Shown here: positions 22,260-32,489 of the stretch, in pieces
Numbering within the stretch: the first letter of the stretch is position 1
Layout of the letters: every line of letters begins with the position of its first letter
From: Pseudomonas cichorii
Lineage (GTDB): Bacteria > Pseudomonadota > Gammaproteobacteria > Pseudomonadales > Pseudomonadaceae
Length of the DNA: 64,000 bases
Reading direction: 5' to 3'
NCBI RefSeq assembly: GCF_018343775.1
Contig: NZ_CP074349.1
Span: forward strand, 4,950,001 to 5,014,000
Made by a program: the position numbers and the translations under genes
Notes under the pieces: model-generated
Told to the model about the DNA's origin: nothing
The model's input: the letters and a program-made list of their open reading frames with translations, nothing else
The model's database searches: none

Positions 22260-22357
22260 GAAAAGCTGCAAGCCGCAAGTTACAAGCAGCAAGAAAAAGC
22301 AGAAGCAAAGCAGTACGCAACCTGCCTTTACTTGCAGCTTCCAACTTGAAGCTTGCA
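22260..22357. repeat. Heptad-period inverted repeat element, copy 1
   Basis: Left array of seven-base units with AAG every 7 bp (AAGCTGC, AAGCCGC, AAGTTAC, AAGCAGC, AAGAAAA; 22263-22297) and right array in opposite orientation (ACTTGCA, GCTTCCA, ACTTGAA, GCTTGCA; 22330-22357), separated by 32 bp. It fills the gap between the convergent AraC-type gene and zapE and ends 7 bp from the zapE stop. Same organisation as the element at 28099-28270. Confidence 0.75.
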
Positions 22358-22364
22358 ACTGCCC

Positions 22365-23459
22365 CTAAGGCTTATGCGCCCGCGACAGAAACTCGTGGGA
22401 CTGCATTTCCAGCAAGCGGCTCAGGGTACGTGCGAATTCAAACGTCAGACGACCGCCTGTGTACAGGTCCTTCAACTCAACCTCGGCCGAGATGATCAGC
22501 TTGACGTTGCGGTCGTAGAATTCGTCGACCATGTTGATGAAGCGGCGGGCAATGTCGTCGGTGGTGACGCTCATCTGCTCGACACCGCTCAGCAGCACAG
22601 CGTGGAAGATCTTGCCCAACTCGATGTAGTCGTTCTGGCTGCGAGGCCCGTCGCACAGTTCACGGAAATCGAACCACGCTACGTCATCACAAGTGCGCAA
22701 GGCGCGAATCTCGCGATTCTCGATGATCAGCACATCGTTTTCGATGGTCTGCGCGCAGTCGGGCGTCAGCGCCTTGAAGCTTTTGCGCAGGCTTTCCTCG
22801 GCGACGTCATTGAGCGGGAAGTGGAACAGTTCGGCCTGCTCCAGATGGCGCAGGCGATAGTCGACGCCGCTGTCGACGTTGACGATATCGGTGTTCTGCT
22901 TGATCAAGGCAATGGCTGGCAGGAAGCGGGCACGCTGCAGGCCGTCCTTATACAGGCCATCGGGCACGATGTTGGACGTCGCGACCAGGGTCACGCCATT
23001 CTTGAACAGCTCTTCCATCAAGGTGCCAAGGATCATGGCATCGGTAATGTCGGAGACGAAGAATTCGTCGAAGCAAATCACCCGCGCCTCATCGGAAAAG
23101 CGCTTGGCGATGAGGACAAGCGGGTTTTTCTCGCCCTTGAGGGTTCTCATCTCTTCGTGCACACGCTTCATGAAGCGGTGGAAGTGAGTCCGCACCTTCT
23201 GCTCGAACGGCAGGGCGTCGAAGAACGTATCAACCAGATAGGTCTTGCCCCGGCCCACGCCGCCCCAGAAGTACAACCCCTTGACCAGGGTCGGTTCTTT
23301 CTTGCCGAACAGCTTGCCGAACATGCCCGGTTTGCTGTTATTCGCAGCAACCAGATCCTCGTACAGACGCTGCAAGTGACGCACAGCGTTTTCCTGCGCG
23401 GCATCGTGGAAGAAGTCAGGGCGTTTCAGATCTGCTTGATATCGTTCTAGAGGCGTCAT
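22365..23459 (-). CDS. zapE: ZapE, AFG1-like division ATPase
   Basis: P-loop ATPase of the AFG1/LACE1 family; in E. coli it associates with the Z-ring late in division and under low oxygen. 364 residues. Walker A GGVGRGKT (66-73), Walker B VICFDEFFVSD, sensor segment VTLVATSNIVPDGLY, and the arginine-rich C-terminal region ending SHEFLSRAHKP. The frame extends upstream of ATG 23459, but MTPLERYQADL is the family N-terminus. Confidence 0.94.
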   Translation of the reverse strand: MTPLERYQADLKRPDFFHDAAQENAVRHLQRLYEDLVAANNSKPGMFGKLFGKKEPTLVKGLYFWGGVGRGKTYLVDTFFDALPFEQKVRTHFHRFMKRVHEEMRTLKGEKNPLVLIAKRFSDEARVICFDEFFVSDITDAMILGTLMEELFKNGVTLVATSNIVPDGLYKDGLQRARFLPAIALIKQNTDIVNVDSGVDYRLRHLEQAELFHFPLNDVAEESLRKSFKALTPDCAQTIENDVLIIENREIRALRTCDDVAWFDFRELCDGPRSQNDYIELGKIFHAVLLSGVEQMSVTTDDIARRFINMVDEFYDRNVKLIISAEVELKDLYTGGRLTFEFARTLSRLLEMQSHEFLSRAHKP

Positions 23460-23522
23460 ATTCGCTAACAAGGCAACAAAAAAGCGGGCCGACACTGTAG
23501 CGACGGCCCGGGGGAATGGCAA

Positions 23523-24869
23523 TCAATCCTGCAAGGCTTTGAGCTCAGCCAGCAAGCGCTCTATACCGGCCTGTACCGCTTGGGCACTTTCAAACTGAGG
23601 GCTTTCAGCCTTGGCATTGCCAAAAGCCACCTCAAAGTGGAGATCGCCGGCAATGATGATTGGCTCGGTTGGCCCAAGCAGACTTTTACTGGCAGCACCT
23701 GCCGTCTTGCCATCAGCGAACTTGTCCGACAGCAGCAACTGCTCACCATCGGCAGCCAGCAGGCGGAAACGGAAACTGCCGTCTTCCTCACGGAAACTCA
23801 CAACCCGTGCGCCCTTGGCGGCTTTTTTCTTGCCGGTTTCGACATTCTGCGCAACCGTGCGGAAAGAGCGCAGGCCCACCGCTTCACGCAGCTCTTCGAG
23901 GAACGGCGTCGCGGCACGACGGGCTTTCCGGGCACCGGCGAGCAGGATGTCTTCCAGGTCGGCAGGCCGCTCGATCAGGCTCAGATACTTCTCGCGGGCT
24001 TCGCTCAGCTCGCCATCCAGCAGTTTGAACAGACGACTCTTGGCCTCGCCCCAACCCAGCCCCTGCAGCAACTCGGAACGGAACTCGGCCGATTGCTCAG
24101 CACTGGAGAACGCCTGATAGAGCGTGAACAGATGGGAGTTGTCCGGATCCTTCGCTTCGCCCGGGGCACGGGAGTCGGTGACGATGCGCGAGATAGCGTC
24201 CTTCATGTCCTTGGCGCTGCTGAACAACGGAATGGTGTTGTCGTAGCTCTTCGACATCTTGCGCCCATCCAGACCTGGCAGCGTCGCAACGCTTTCCTCG
24301 ATCAGGGCTTCAGGCATGACGAAGAACTCCTTGCCCTTGCCAAACAGGTGGTTGAAGCGCTGGCCGATATCACGGGCCATTTCAACGTGCTGAATCTGGT
24401 CACGACCGACCGGCACTTTATGGGCGTTGAACATCAGAATGTCGGCAGCCATCAGCACCGGATAGCTGAACAGGCCCATGGAGATGCCGGCATCCGGGTC
24501 TTCACCGGCCTCGACGTTCTTGTCCACGGAAGCCTTATAGGCATGAGCCCGGTTGAGCAGGCCCTTGCCAGCCACACAGGTCAGCAACCAGGTCAGTTCC
24601 GGGATCTCGGGGATATCGGACTGGCGGTAGAAGGTCACACGATCGACATCCAGACCGGCAGCCAGCCAGGTCGCGGCGATTTCCAGACGCGAGCGCTGAA
24701 TGCGCTGCGGGTCGTCGCACTTGATCAAGGCGTGGTAATCCGCCAGGAAGTAAAAAGAATCGGCATCCTTCTGGCGACTGGCGACGATGGCCGGGCGAAT
24801 CGCGCCCGCATAATTGCCCAGATGGGGAGTGCCGGTGGTGGTGATACCGGTCAGGATACGAGTAGTCAT
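23523..24869 (-). CDS. trpS: TrpS, tryptophanyl-tRNA synthetase with C-terminal extension
   Basis: Class I synthetase that charges tRNA-Trp. 448 residues, against about 330 for the E. coli type. The catalytic part has the HIGH-equivalent TPHLGNY (14-20), the GRDQIQHVEMARDI specificity segment and KMSKS (204-208). After about residue 340 an extra module follows a Lys-rich linker (GKKKAAKG): FREEDGSFRFRLLAADGEQLLLSDKF..., which looks like a small DUF1508/YegP-type domain, and a C-terminal helix. Pseudomonas enzymes of this length are known, so the extension is not a fusion artefact. Its job is not known to me. Confidence 0.95.
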   Translation of the reverse strand: MTTRILTGITTTGTPHLGNYAGAIRPAIVASRQKDADSFYFLADYHALIKCDDPQRIQRSRLEIAATWLAAGLDVDRVTFYRQSDIPEIPELTWLLTCVAGKGLLNRAHAYKASVDKNVEAGEDPDAGISMGLFSYPVLMAADILMFNAHKVPVGRDQIQHVEMARDIGQRFNHLFGKGKEFFVMPEALIEESVATLPGLDGRKMSKSYDNTIPLFSSAKDMKDAISRIVTDSRAPGEAKDPDNSHLFTLYQAFSSAEQSAEFRSELLQGLGWGEAKSRLFKLLDGELSEAREKYLSLIERPADLEDILLAGARKARRAATPFLEELREAVGLRSFRTVAQNVETGKKKAAKGARVVSFREEDGSFRFRLLAADGEQLLLSDKFADGKTAGAASKSLLGPTEPIIIAGDLHFEVAFGNAKAESPQFESAQAVQAGIERLLAELKALQD

Positions 24870-24896
24870 GGCAGGTCGCTTATTCTATGGCTGCAA

Positions 24897-25526
24897 TCAA
24901 TTCGAGAGACGCGGCAGGACCAGATCTTTCAGGTCGGTCAGCTTGCCGTGGAAAAAGTGTCCGCATTCTGCCACTTTCAGCAGCTCATGGGGACGTTGCA
25001 GAAGCGCAGACCATGCATAGACCATTTCAGGGTCCACGACTTCGTCGGTTTCCGGCTGAATGACGGTCAGCGGGCAGTTCTGCGGCAGCACGCTCTGATC
25101 TTTCAGACGCGATGCGGCAGCGGCCACCAGAAACAGATGCTTCAGTTGCTCTCCCTGCGCTTCAAGACGCCCGCCGAGTGTCGCCGCCACGTAACCGCCA
25201 AAGGAAAACCCCAGCAGCGTGATGGGCAGATCCGGCTGTTGTTCACGCAGCCACTGCGCGACGGCAACCGCATCCTCCACCTCTTCCGGCCCGGCAACCG
25301 AAGTGCCTGCACTGGCACCGACGCCACGATAATTGAAACGTAACGTAACCAGACCGGCATCGCGTGCAGTACGCTGCAGCGTCGAAACCACTTTATTGAG
25401 CATCGTCCCGCCCTGGATCGGGTTAGGATGACAAATCAGCGCCAGGCCCACAGCATCGGGCAGATCCTGATAAAGCGCCTCAAGCTGACCTTCGGGGCCA
25501 TCAATGAATACGGGGGTTTCACGCAT
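24897..25526 (-). CDS. Small alpha/beta hydrolase of the KDEL/YfhR-like group
   Basis: 209 residues from ATG 25526. Alpha/beta-hydrolase fold: oxyanion region CHPNPIQGGTMLNKV, nucleophile elbow GFSFGGYVA (Ser), then PETDEVVDP (Asp) and GHFFHGKLTDL (His). These proteins are usually annotated as hydrolases of the dienelactone-hydrolase-like group with unknown substrate. The frame is open for a further 51 codons (another ATG at about 25589), but MRETPVFIDGPEGQLEALY matches the common start of relatives. Follows zapG divergently and precedes trpS by 27 bp, so it may be co-transcribed with trpS and zapE. Confidence 0.8.
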   Translation of the reverse strand: MRETPVFIDGPEGQLEALYQDLPDAVGLALICHPNPIQGGTMLNKVVSTLQRTARDAGLVTLRFNYRGVGASAGTSVAGPEEVEDAVAVAQWLREQQPDLPITLLGFSFGGYVAATLGGRLEAQGEQLKHLFLVAAAASRLKDQSVLPQNCPLTVIQPETDEVVDPEMVYAWSALLQRPHELLKVAECGHFFHGKLTDLKDLVLPRLSN

Positions 25527-25670
25527 GGACAAAATAAACTCCGTGACCTCGAAATGGATCGACTCGTCTAGCTGATTGTCTGTGGCTGACATATAAGCGA
25601 CGCGTCGCGGGTATACAGCGCAGGTTAGAGCCGTTAACGTAAAGCAAAGCCGTTTATAGAGGAAGGACTC

Positions 25671-26108
25671 GTGGAACACTCGCTCTTAGTTTGGTTGTTG
25701 CCGACTCTTGCCCTGGTTGCCGGTGTCGTCATTGGTTTCCTGGTCGCACGTCTGCTGCCCAATACCGTTCCGAATAACACCCAGCGCCAGCTGGACAGCA
25801 TTCAGGAGCGCTTCGATACCTATCAGAACGAGGTGGTCACTCACTTCAACAGCACGGCTACCCTGGTACAGAAACTTTCGCAAAGCTATCAGGAAGTACA
25901 GGAACATCTCGCCGAGGGCGCCAACCGTCTGGCCCTTGACGAACTGACCCGCCAACGCCTGCTGGCGGCCTTGCACCCCGAGGCCAATCAAACGCCTCGC
26001 GACCGTCTTACACCGCCACGTGACAGCGAAGCACCAAAGGACTACGCGCCCAAGGCACCCAACACGCCGGGCATGCTGGATGAGCATTACGGTCTGAAAA
26101 AGCCGTAA
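25671..26108 (+). CDS. zapG: ZapG (YhcB, DUF1043) membrane-anchored coiled-coil protein
   Basis: 145 residues: N-terminal membrane helix (about 6-27), a coiled-coil region (about 38-85, RQLDSIQERFDTYQNEVVTHFNSTATLVQKL), and a disordered proline-rich tail. In enterobacteria YhcB/ZapG links cell envelope synthesis, shape and division. The start is GTG at 25671 with GAGGAAGG 5 nt upstream; no ATG fits. Ends at a strong bidirectional terminator. Confidence 0.88.
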   Translation: MEHSLLVWLLPTLALVAGVVIGFLVARLLPNTVPNNTQRQLDSIQERFDTYQNEVVTHFNSTATLVQKLSQSYQEVQEHLAEGANRLALDELTRQRLLAALHPEANQTPRDRLTPPRDSEAPKDYAPKAPNTPGMLDEHYGLKKP

Positions 26109-26121
26109 GCGACCGATAAAC

Positions 26122-26159
26122 AAAAAGCCCGCCATTCAGATCGAATGGCGGGCTTTTTT
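26122..26159. terminator. Bidirectional terminator between zapG and cysNC
   Basis: AAAAGCCCGCCATTC-AGATC-GAATGGCGGGCTTTT, a stem of at least 13 bp with A and T tracts on the two sides; serves convergent zapG and cysNC. Confidence 0.93.
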
Positions 26160-26171
26160 GTTGGGGCCCTT

Positions 26172-26191
26172 TTCGCGAATAAATTCGCGAA
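26172..26191. repeat. Short REP-type palindrome TTCGCGAAT..ATTCGCGAA
   Basis: Perfect 9-bp arms with 2-bp centre, 5 bp before the cysNC stop codon region. Shares its outer sequence with the longer elements at 31383 and 50431, so it is probably a truncated family member. Confidence 0.7.
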
Positions 26192-26195
26192 GAAC

Positions 26196-28094
26196 TTAGA
26201 TCGCGCCGCGGGTGCGCAACAAGTCCAGTACCAGCTTGACGCTCTCTTCCACGCTCAACGACTGGGTATCGATCACCAGATCGGCATCCAGCGGTACGTC
26301 GTACGGGAAGGACTCACCTGGAATGTTGTCGCCTTCGGCGGCATACAGGCCTTGCGGATCACGTTCACGACAGACGGTTGGCGAAGCCTGGACGTAGACC
26401 GTCAGCAGACGCTCCTTGCCAACCAGCGCCTTGGCGCGCTCGCGGCCTTCGGCATCCGGCGCAACGAAGGCTGCCAGGGTCAGCAGACCGGCTTCATTGA
26501 ACTGACGAGCCACGTGAGCAGCACGACTCCAGTTCTCGGTACGACCGGCACGGTCCTGTGGCAGGCCTTTGTTCAGGTCGTGACGCAGGTTCTGGCCATC
26601 GAGGACATAAACCGCACGCCCCATGTCGAACAGCTTGCGCTCGACCGCATAGGCCAGCGTGCTTTTTCCTGCGCCCGACAGGCCGCTGAACAGCACGGTA
26701 GCCGGTTGCTGGCCGAAACGCTGAGCACGCTCCTGAGTCGATACGTGAGCCAGTTCGCCATGGTGATTTGCGCCGCCAGCACTGACTGGTTTGGCGATAA
26801 TCATGCCTGCCGCAACGGTGCCGTTGGTCAAGCGATCAATAACGATGAATGCACCGGTGGTGCGGTTGCTTTCGTAACCGTCCAGCGCGATAGGCGCATC
26901 GAGGCTGATCTTGACCCGACCAATCTCGTTCAGTTGCAAGGCACTGGCAGGATCTTCGACCAGCGTGTTCACATCAACGCGGTGCGTGATGCTGGCAATA
27001 GAGCCCGGCACATAGCTGGTAGCGCGCTTGATGTCATATTTCTTGCCCGGCAGCATCGGCTCTTCAGCCATCCACACCAGCATGGCATCGAACGCATCGC
27101 TGACTTGCGGAACGTTGTCGGCATGCACCAGCAGGTCGCCACGGGAGATATCGATTTCGTCTTCCATGGTCAGGGTGATGGCCTGACCCGGACCGGCCTG
27201 TTCAAGCTCACCTTCGAAGGTGACGATGGACTTGACGCGACTGCTCTTGCCCGATGGCAACACGACGATCTCATCGCCCTTGTGCACGATGCCACTGGCC
27301 AGGGTACCGGCGAAACCTCGGAAGTTCAGGTTCGGGCGGTTGACGTACTGCACCGGGAAACGCAGGTCCGAGTAGTTGCGGTCGTTGGAAATTTCGACGG
27401 TTTCGAGAATTTCCATCAGTGACTGGCCGGTGTACCAGGGCGAACGCTCGCTCTTGTTCACCACGTTATCGCCCTTGAGGGCCGACATCGGCACGAACGC
27501 CATGGTGGTCGGCTTGAAGGCCAGACCTTCGGCAAACTTCAGGTAATCGGCCTTGATCGACTCGAAGACGCCCTCATCGAAGCCCTTGAGGTCCATCTTG
27601 TTGATGGCCACGACAATGTGCTTGATGCCCAGCAACGAGGCGATGTAGCTGTGACGACGGGTCTGGGTCTGCACGCCATAACGAGCGTCGACCAGAATGA
27701 TCGCCAGATCGCAGGTCGATGCACCGGTCGCCATGTTGCGGGTGTACTGCTCGTGGCCCGGCGTATCGGCAATGATGAACTTGCGCTTGGCGGTCGAGAA
27801 ATAGCGATAAGCGACATCGATGGTGATGCCCTGCTCACGCTCGGCCTGCAGGCCATCCACCAGCAGCGCCAGATCCACGTCATCGCCAGTGGTACCAGAC
27901 TTCTTCGAGTCGCGGGTAATGGCTTCCAGGTGATCTTCATAGATCATCTTGGAATCATGCAGCAGACGCCCGATCAGCGTGCTCTTGCCGTCATCGACGT
28001 TGCCACAGGTAAGAAAGCGCAGCATTTCCTTGCGTTCGTGCTGGCCCAGATAGGCGAGGATGTCCTCGCTGATCAATTCGGATTGATGGCTCAT
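26196..28094 (-). CDS. cysNC: CysNC, fused sulfate adenylyltransferase GTPase subunit and APS kinase
   Basis: Bifunctional sulfate-activation protein: the CysN part couples GTP hydrolysis to APS synthesis with CysD; the CysC part phosphorylates APS to PAPS. 632 residues. CysN GTPase motifs: GNVDDGKST (about 31-39), DTPGHEQ, NKMD; beta-barrel domains to about 440. APS kinase: P-loop GLSGAGKST (about 463-471), [24 protein letters not shown]. The fusion is known in Pseudomonas. ATG 28094 (MSHQSELI) is chosen over an upstream in-frame start that lies in the heptad repeat. A 171-bp gap, filled by repeats, separates it from cysD, unusual for subunits of one enzyme. Confidence 0.96.
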   Translation of the reverse strand: MSHQSELISEDILAYLGQHERKEMLRFLTCGNVDDGKSTLIGRLLHDSKMIYEDHLEAITRDSKKSGTTGDDVDLALLVDGLQAEREQGITIDVAYRYFSTAKRKFIIADTPGHEQYTRNMATGASTCDLAIILVDARYGVQTQTRRHSYIASLLGIKHIVVAINKMDLKGFDEGVFESIKADYLKFAEGLAFKPTTMAFVPMSALKGDNVVNKSERSPWYTGQSLMEILETVEISNDRNYSDLRFPVQYVNRPNLNFRGFAGTLASGIVHKGDEIVVLPSGKSSRVKSIVTFEGELEQAGPGQAITLTMEDEIDISRGDLLVHADNVPQVSDAFDAMLVWMAEEPMLPGKKYDIKRATSYVPGSIASITHRVDVNTLVEDPASALQLNEIGRVKISLDAPIALDGYESNRTTGAFIVIDRLTNGTVAAGMIIAKPVSAGGANHHGELAHVSTQERAQRFGQQPATVLFSGLSGAGKSTLAYAVERKLFDMGRAVYVLDGQNLRHDLNKGLPQDRAGRTENWSRAAHVARQFNEAGLLTLAAFVAPDAEGRERAKALVGKERLLTVYVQASPTVCRERDPQGLYAAEGDNIPGESFPYDVPLDADLVIDTQSLSVEESVKLVLDLLRTRGAI

Positions 28095-28098
28095 AGGG

Positions 28099-28270
28099 TT
28101 CAAGCTCCAAGCTGTAAGCTTCAAGCGGCAAGCTTGTCGGCGTACAACTAGTCAGAAATTTTGTTATAGGCGCACAAATGCGCCACACAAAGGGCGGCAA
28201 CCTGAAAGCCTCTGAAGCGACGTAATGTGCTTCCAACTTGCAGCTTGCCGCTTGTAACTTGAAGCTTAGA
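28099..28270. repeat. Heptad-period inverted repeat element, copy 2
   Basis: Left array of five perfect NNNAAGC units (TTCAAGC, TCCAAGC, TGTAAGC, TTCAAGC, GGCAAGC; 28099-28133), right array of six [G/A]CTTNNN units (GCTTCCA, ACTTGCA, GCTTGCC, GCTTGTA, ACTTGAA, GCTTAGA; 28229-28270), 95 bp apart. The right array runs through the cysD stop codon. The arms can pair over CAAGCGGCAAGCT-type stretches, so the cysD-cysNC message may fold here. Confidence 0.8.
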
Positions 28271-29183
28271 AATAACCCTGACGTTTCTTTTCTTCCATCG
28301 AACCTGCGCCGTCGTGGTCGATGACCCGGCCCTGGCGTTCGGAAGTTCGTGTCAGGAGCATTTCCTGGATGATGTCGGTCAGGCTGGTGGCTTCGGATTC
28401 GACGGCGCCGGTCAGCGGGTAGCAGCCGAGGGTGCGGAAGCGCACTTTCTTTTTGACGATCCGGGCCTTTTCCTCGTCGGTAAGGTGCTCGAGGATGCGA
28501 TCGTCGTCGATCATGATCAGGGTGCCGTTCTTCTCGATGACGTCGCGCTCGGCGGCAAAGTACAGCGGCACAATCGGGATGCCTTCGAGGTAGATGTACT
28601 GCCAGATGTCCAGTTCGGTCCAGTTCGACAGCGGGAAGACGCGGATCGACTCACCCTTGTTGACGTTGCCGTTATAGACGTTCCACAGCTCGGGACGCTG
28701 GTTCTTCGGGTCCCAGCGGTGCTTGCTGTCGCGGAACGAGTAGACACGTTCCTTGGCACGGGATTTTTCCTCGTCACGCCGCGCGCCGCCGAAAGCTGCG
28801 TCGAAACCATGCTTGTCCAGTGCCTGCTTCAGGCCCTCGGTCTTCATGATATCGGTGTGCTTGGCACTGCCGTGGGTGAACGGGTTGATACCCTGCGCAA
28901 CACCATCCGGGTTGACGTGGGTGATCAGGTCCAGGCCCATTTCCTCGACCATCTTGTCGCGGAAGCGATACATTTCCTGGAATTTCCAGCGGGTATCGAC
29001 GTGCATGACCGGGAACGGCAGCTTGCCTGGGAAGAAGGCCTTGCGCGCCAGATGCAGCATCACGGCAGAGTCTTTGCCGATCGAGTACAACATGACCGGG
29101 TTGTCGAACTCGGCGGCGACCTCGCGGATGATGTGGATGCTTTCCGCCTCCAGCTGTTTCAGATGCGTCAGTTTGTCAACCAT
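28266..29183 (-). CDS. cysD: CysD, sulfate adenylyltransferase subunit 2
   Basis: Catalytic ATP-sulfurylase subunit (PAPS-reductase-like adenine nucleotide alpha hydrolase fold) that makes APS from ATP and sulfate. 305 residues. PP-loop [13 protein letters not shown] (about 33-45), then [30 protein letters not shown] and the C-terminal [23 protein letters not shown] segment. Starts at ATG 29183; the 159 bp upstream hold a perfect 8-bp dyad. Expression is probably CysB-dependent, as in other proteobacteria; no site can be proven by eye. Confidence 0.97.
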   Translation of the reverse strand: MVDKLTHLKQLEAESIHIIREVAAEFDNPVMLYSIGKDSAVMLHLARKAFFPGKLPFPVMHVDTRWKFQEMYRFRDKMVEEMGLDLITHVNPDGVAQGINPFTHGSAKHTDIMKTEGLKQALDKHGFDAAFGGARRDEEKSRAKERVYSFRDSKHRWDPKNQRPELWNVYNGNVNKGESIRVFPLSNWTELDIWQYIYLEGIPIVPLYFAAERDVIEKNGTLIMIDDDRILEHLTDEEKARIVKKKVRFRTLGCYPLTGAVESEATSLTDIIQEMLLTRTSERQGRVIDHDGAGSMEEKKRQGYF

Positions 29184-29298
29184 GGTTACTCACGGAGTGC
29201 AATCGTTGTGGGCCGGGAAAAATCCCCCCGGGCGGCCAGCGGGCCGTATTCGAGCCGCGCACTTTATCATGAGGCATACCGCAGGATCAGCGCGCTTG

Positions 29299-29317
29299 AT
29301 AGATCGAAACGATCTAT
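29299..29317. promoter_or_regulatory. Perfect dyad upstream of cysD
   Basis: ATAGATCG-AAA-CGATCTAT, 8-bp perfect arms with a 3-bp centre, 116 bp before the cysD ATG and just after the nif3 stop. TATA-rich sequence (TATATGTATAG on the minus strand) overlaps it. Could be an operator (a LysR-type regulator such as CysB is one candidate) or a small hairpin after nif3; it has no T tract. Confidence 0.4.
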
Positions 29318-29342
29318 ACATATAGCCCCATGTTTGGATCTC

Positions 29343-30101
29343 TCAGATCGGGTTAGGGCAATCGATGAATATATGTTCAAGGGCAAAACGTCGCGCCAGA
29401 TAGTCACCCAGGGCCTGAACCCCATAGCGCTCGGTGGCGTGGTGCCCGGCAGCGATAAAGCTGATGTCGTTCTCACGGGCGCTGTGAAAGGTTTGTTCCG
29501 AGGCTTCGCCACTGAGAAACAGATCCACACCTTCTAGCACCGCCTGATCGATGTAGCCTTGGCCACCACCGCTGCACCAGCCGACACGCCGGATCATCTG
29601 GCTGCCTTCGATCAACAGGGGTTCACGCCCCAGAGCGTCCTGCACGCGACGGGCAAAATCACGAGGCGTCATCGGCTCGGAAAGAGAGCCGACCAGACCG
29701 ACCACCTTGGGATTCTCCGGGTCCAGCGGCCCTTCGACCGTGATATCCAGTTGGCGAGCCAGTTGCACGTTATTGCCTACATCCGGATGCACATCCAGCG
29801 GCAAGTGATAGGCCAGCAGGCTGATGTCGTGCTTGAGCAAGGTCTTCAGGCGGCGCTGCTTCATGCCCACGACACAAGGGTTTTCGCCCTTCCAGAAATA
29901 GCCATGGTGAACCAGGATCAGGTCGGCCTGGGCTTCGACAGCGGCGTCCAGCAAAGCCTGGCTGGCCGTCACGCCGCTGACGATGCGCATGATTTGCGGC
30001 CGGCCTTCGACCTGCAGACCGTTGGGGCAATAATCCTGAATGCGGGCACTGTTGAGATAGCGGTCGGCCTCTTCGACCAGGGTACTCAGGGCAACAGCCA
30101 T
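29343..30101 (-). CDS. Nif3-like dinuclear metal-centre protein (YbgI family)
   Basis: 252 residues. The family folds as a toroidal hexamer with a two-metal site; ligands visible are His in LVHHGYFW (about 63-70), Asp in YHLPLDVHPDVGNN and the C-terminal GHHATERYG with Glu. Often annotated GTP cyclohydrolase I type 2, but the true reaction is not established. Typical family length. Stands alone between algW (divergent) and cysD; an 110-bp promoter gap lies upstream. Confidence 0.9.
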   Translation of the reverse strand: MAVALSTLVEEADRYLNSARIQDYCPNGLQVEGRPQIMRIVSGVTASQALLDAAVEAQADLILVHHGYFWKGENPCVVGMKQRRLKTLLKHDISLLAYHLPLDVHPDVGNNVQLARQLDITVEGPLDPENPKVVGLVGSLSEPMTPRDFARRVQDALGREPLLIEGSQMIRRVGWCSGGGQGYIDQAVLEGVDLFLSGEASEQTFHSARENDISFIAAGHHATERYGVQALGDYLARRFALEHIFIDCPNPI

Positions 30102-30143
30102 AAAAGACTCCTAAATATGCAGTTCAGAGCTGCTTTGTGCTCG

Positions 30144-30149
30144 TATAAT
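30144..30149 (+). promoter_or_regulatory. Candidate -10 box for algW
   Basis: Consensus TATAAT 63 bp before the algW ATG, in GCTCGTATAATGCCC. No good -35 hexamer is seen 16-18 bp upstream. Confidence 0.45.
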
Positions 30150-30211
30150 GCCCGCCATTATGGCGCACTCGTGGAAAATTCTTTGCGCCTGTCACTATCA
30201 GGACTTGCTCA

Positions 30212-31375
<1,164 letters not shown>

Positions 31376-31382
31376 AACCAGT

Positions 31383-31434
31383 CTTCGCGAATGAATTCGC
31401 TCCCACACAGTAGGAGCGAATTTATTCGCGAAAG
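31383..31434. repeat. REP-type palindromic element between algW and hisC
   Basis: TTCGCGAATGAATTCGCTCC on the left and GGAGCGAATTTATTCGCGAA on the right, 9-bp loop; one mismatch between the arms. Same family as 50431-50477. It sits between convergent genes and may serve as a shared transcription or mRNA-stability end. Confidence 0.85.
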
Positions 31435-31436
31435 AC

Positions 31437-32489
31437 CTAAATCCCGCTCAACCCGTCCAGCAACGCCTGATTCTGCTCAGCCGTACCGATGCTGATCCGC
31501 AGGAACTGGGCAATCCGCTCCTGCTTGAAGTGACGCACGATAACGCCCTGCTCGCGCAGCTTGGCTGCCAGGCCTGCAGCATCATGTTTCGGGTGACGGG
31601 CAAAGATGAAGTTGGCCGCAGAAGGCAACACTTCAAAACCAAGACCTTCCAGCTTCTCGACCAATGCCTCACGGCTGGCGATTACCGCATTGCGAGTGGT
31701 ATCGAAGTGCTCACGGTCTTCAAAGGCTGCCGTCGCACCGACAATCGCCAGGCGATCCAGCGGGTAAGAGTTGAAACTGTTCTTGACCCGCTCCAGCGCT
31801 TCGATCAGATCCGGATGCCCTACCGCGAACCCGACCCGCAAACCGGCCAGTGAACGGGACTTGGACAACGTCTGTGTCACCAGCAGGTTAGGATAACGGT
31901 CAACCAGCGCTATCGCCGTCTCGCCACCAAAATCGACATACGCCTCATCGACCACTACCACCGAATCCGGACTGGCCTTGACGATCTGCTCGACCGCTTC
32001 CAGCGGCAGCAGGCAGCCGGTGGGTGCGTTCGGGTTCGGGAAGATGATCCCCGCATTCGGCTTGGCATAATCAGACACGCGAATCTGGAACTGTTCGTCC
32101 AGCGCGACAGCGTCATAGTCAATGCCGTACAGACCACAGTAGACCGGATAGAAGCTGTAGCTGATATCCGGGAACAACAGAGGCTTGTCGTGCTGGAACA
32201 GCGCATGAAAGATGTGCGCCAGCACTTCGTCTGAGCCATTGCCCAGGAACACCTGACTGGCCTGCACACCGTAATAACCGGCCACGGCCTGCTTGAGCAG
32301 GTCACTGTTGGGGTCCGGATACAGACGCAGATCATCGGTCAATGCAGCCCGCATCGCCTCAAGCGCCTTGGGCGAAGGGCCGTAAGGGTTTTCATTGGTA
32401 TTGAGCTTGACCAGCTTGGTCAGCTTCGGCTGCTCACCCGGCACATAAGGCACCAGACTGCTGACGAAAGGACTCCAGAATTTACTCAT
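31437..32489 (-). CDS. hisC: HisC, histidinol-phosphate aminotransferase
   Basis: PLP-dependent class II aminotransferase of histidine synthesis. 350 residues. NENPYGPSP near the N-terminus, [24 protein letters not shown] and the PLP lysine in [17 protein letters not shown] and LRISIG bind the phosphate group. The ATG shares one base with the hisD stop (TAATG type overlap), so translation is coupled. Confidence 0.96.
   Translation of the reverse strand: MSKFWSPFVSSLVPYVPGEQPKLTKLVKLNTNENPYGPSPKALEAMRAALTDDLRLYPDPNSDLLKQAVAGYYGVQASQVFLGNGSDEVLAHIFHALFQHDKPLLFPDISYSFYPVYCGLYGIDYDAVALDEQFQIRVSDYAKPNAGIIFPNPNAPTGCLLPLEAVEQIVKASPDSVVVVDEAYVDFGGETAIALVDRYPNLLVTQTLSKSRSLAGLRVGFAVGHPDLIEALERVKNSFNSYPLDRLAIVGATAAFEDREHFDTTRNAVIASREALVEKLEGLGFEVLPSAANFIFARHPKHDAAGLAAKLREQGVIVRHFKQERIAQFLRISIGTAEQNQALLDGLSGI

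Noticed and set aside
26196..28094. CysN-CysC fusion as a novel protein
   Set aside because: The fused form is already known in Pseudomonas and other proteobacteria, so it is noted only as a feature.
28099..28270. CRISPR array
   Set aside because: The repeat period is 7 bases with no unique spacers of 30 bases or so and no cas genes nearby.
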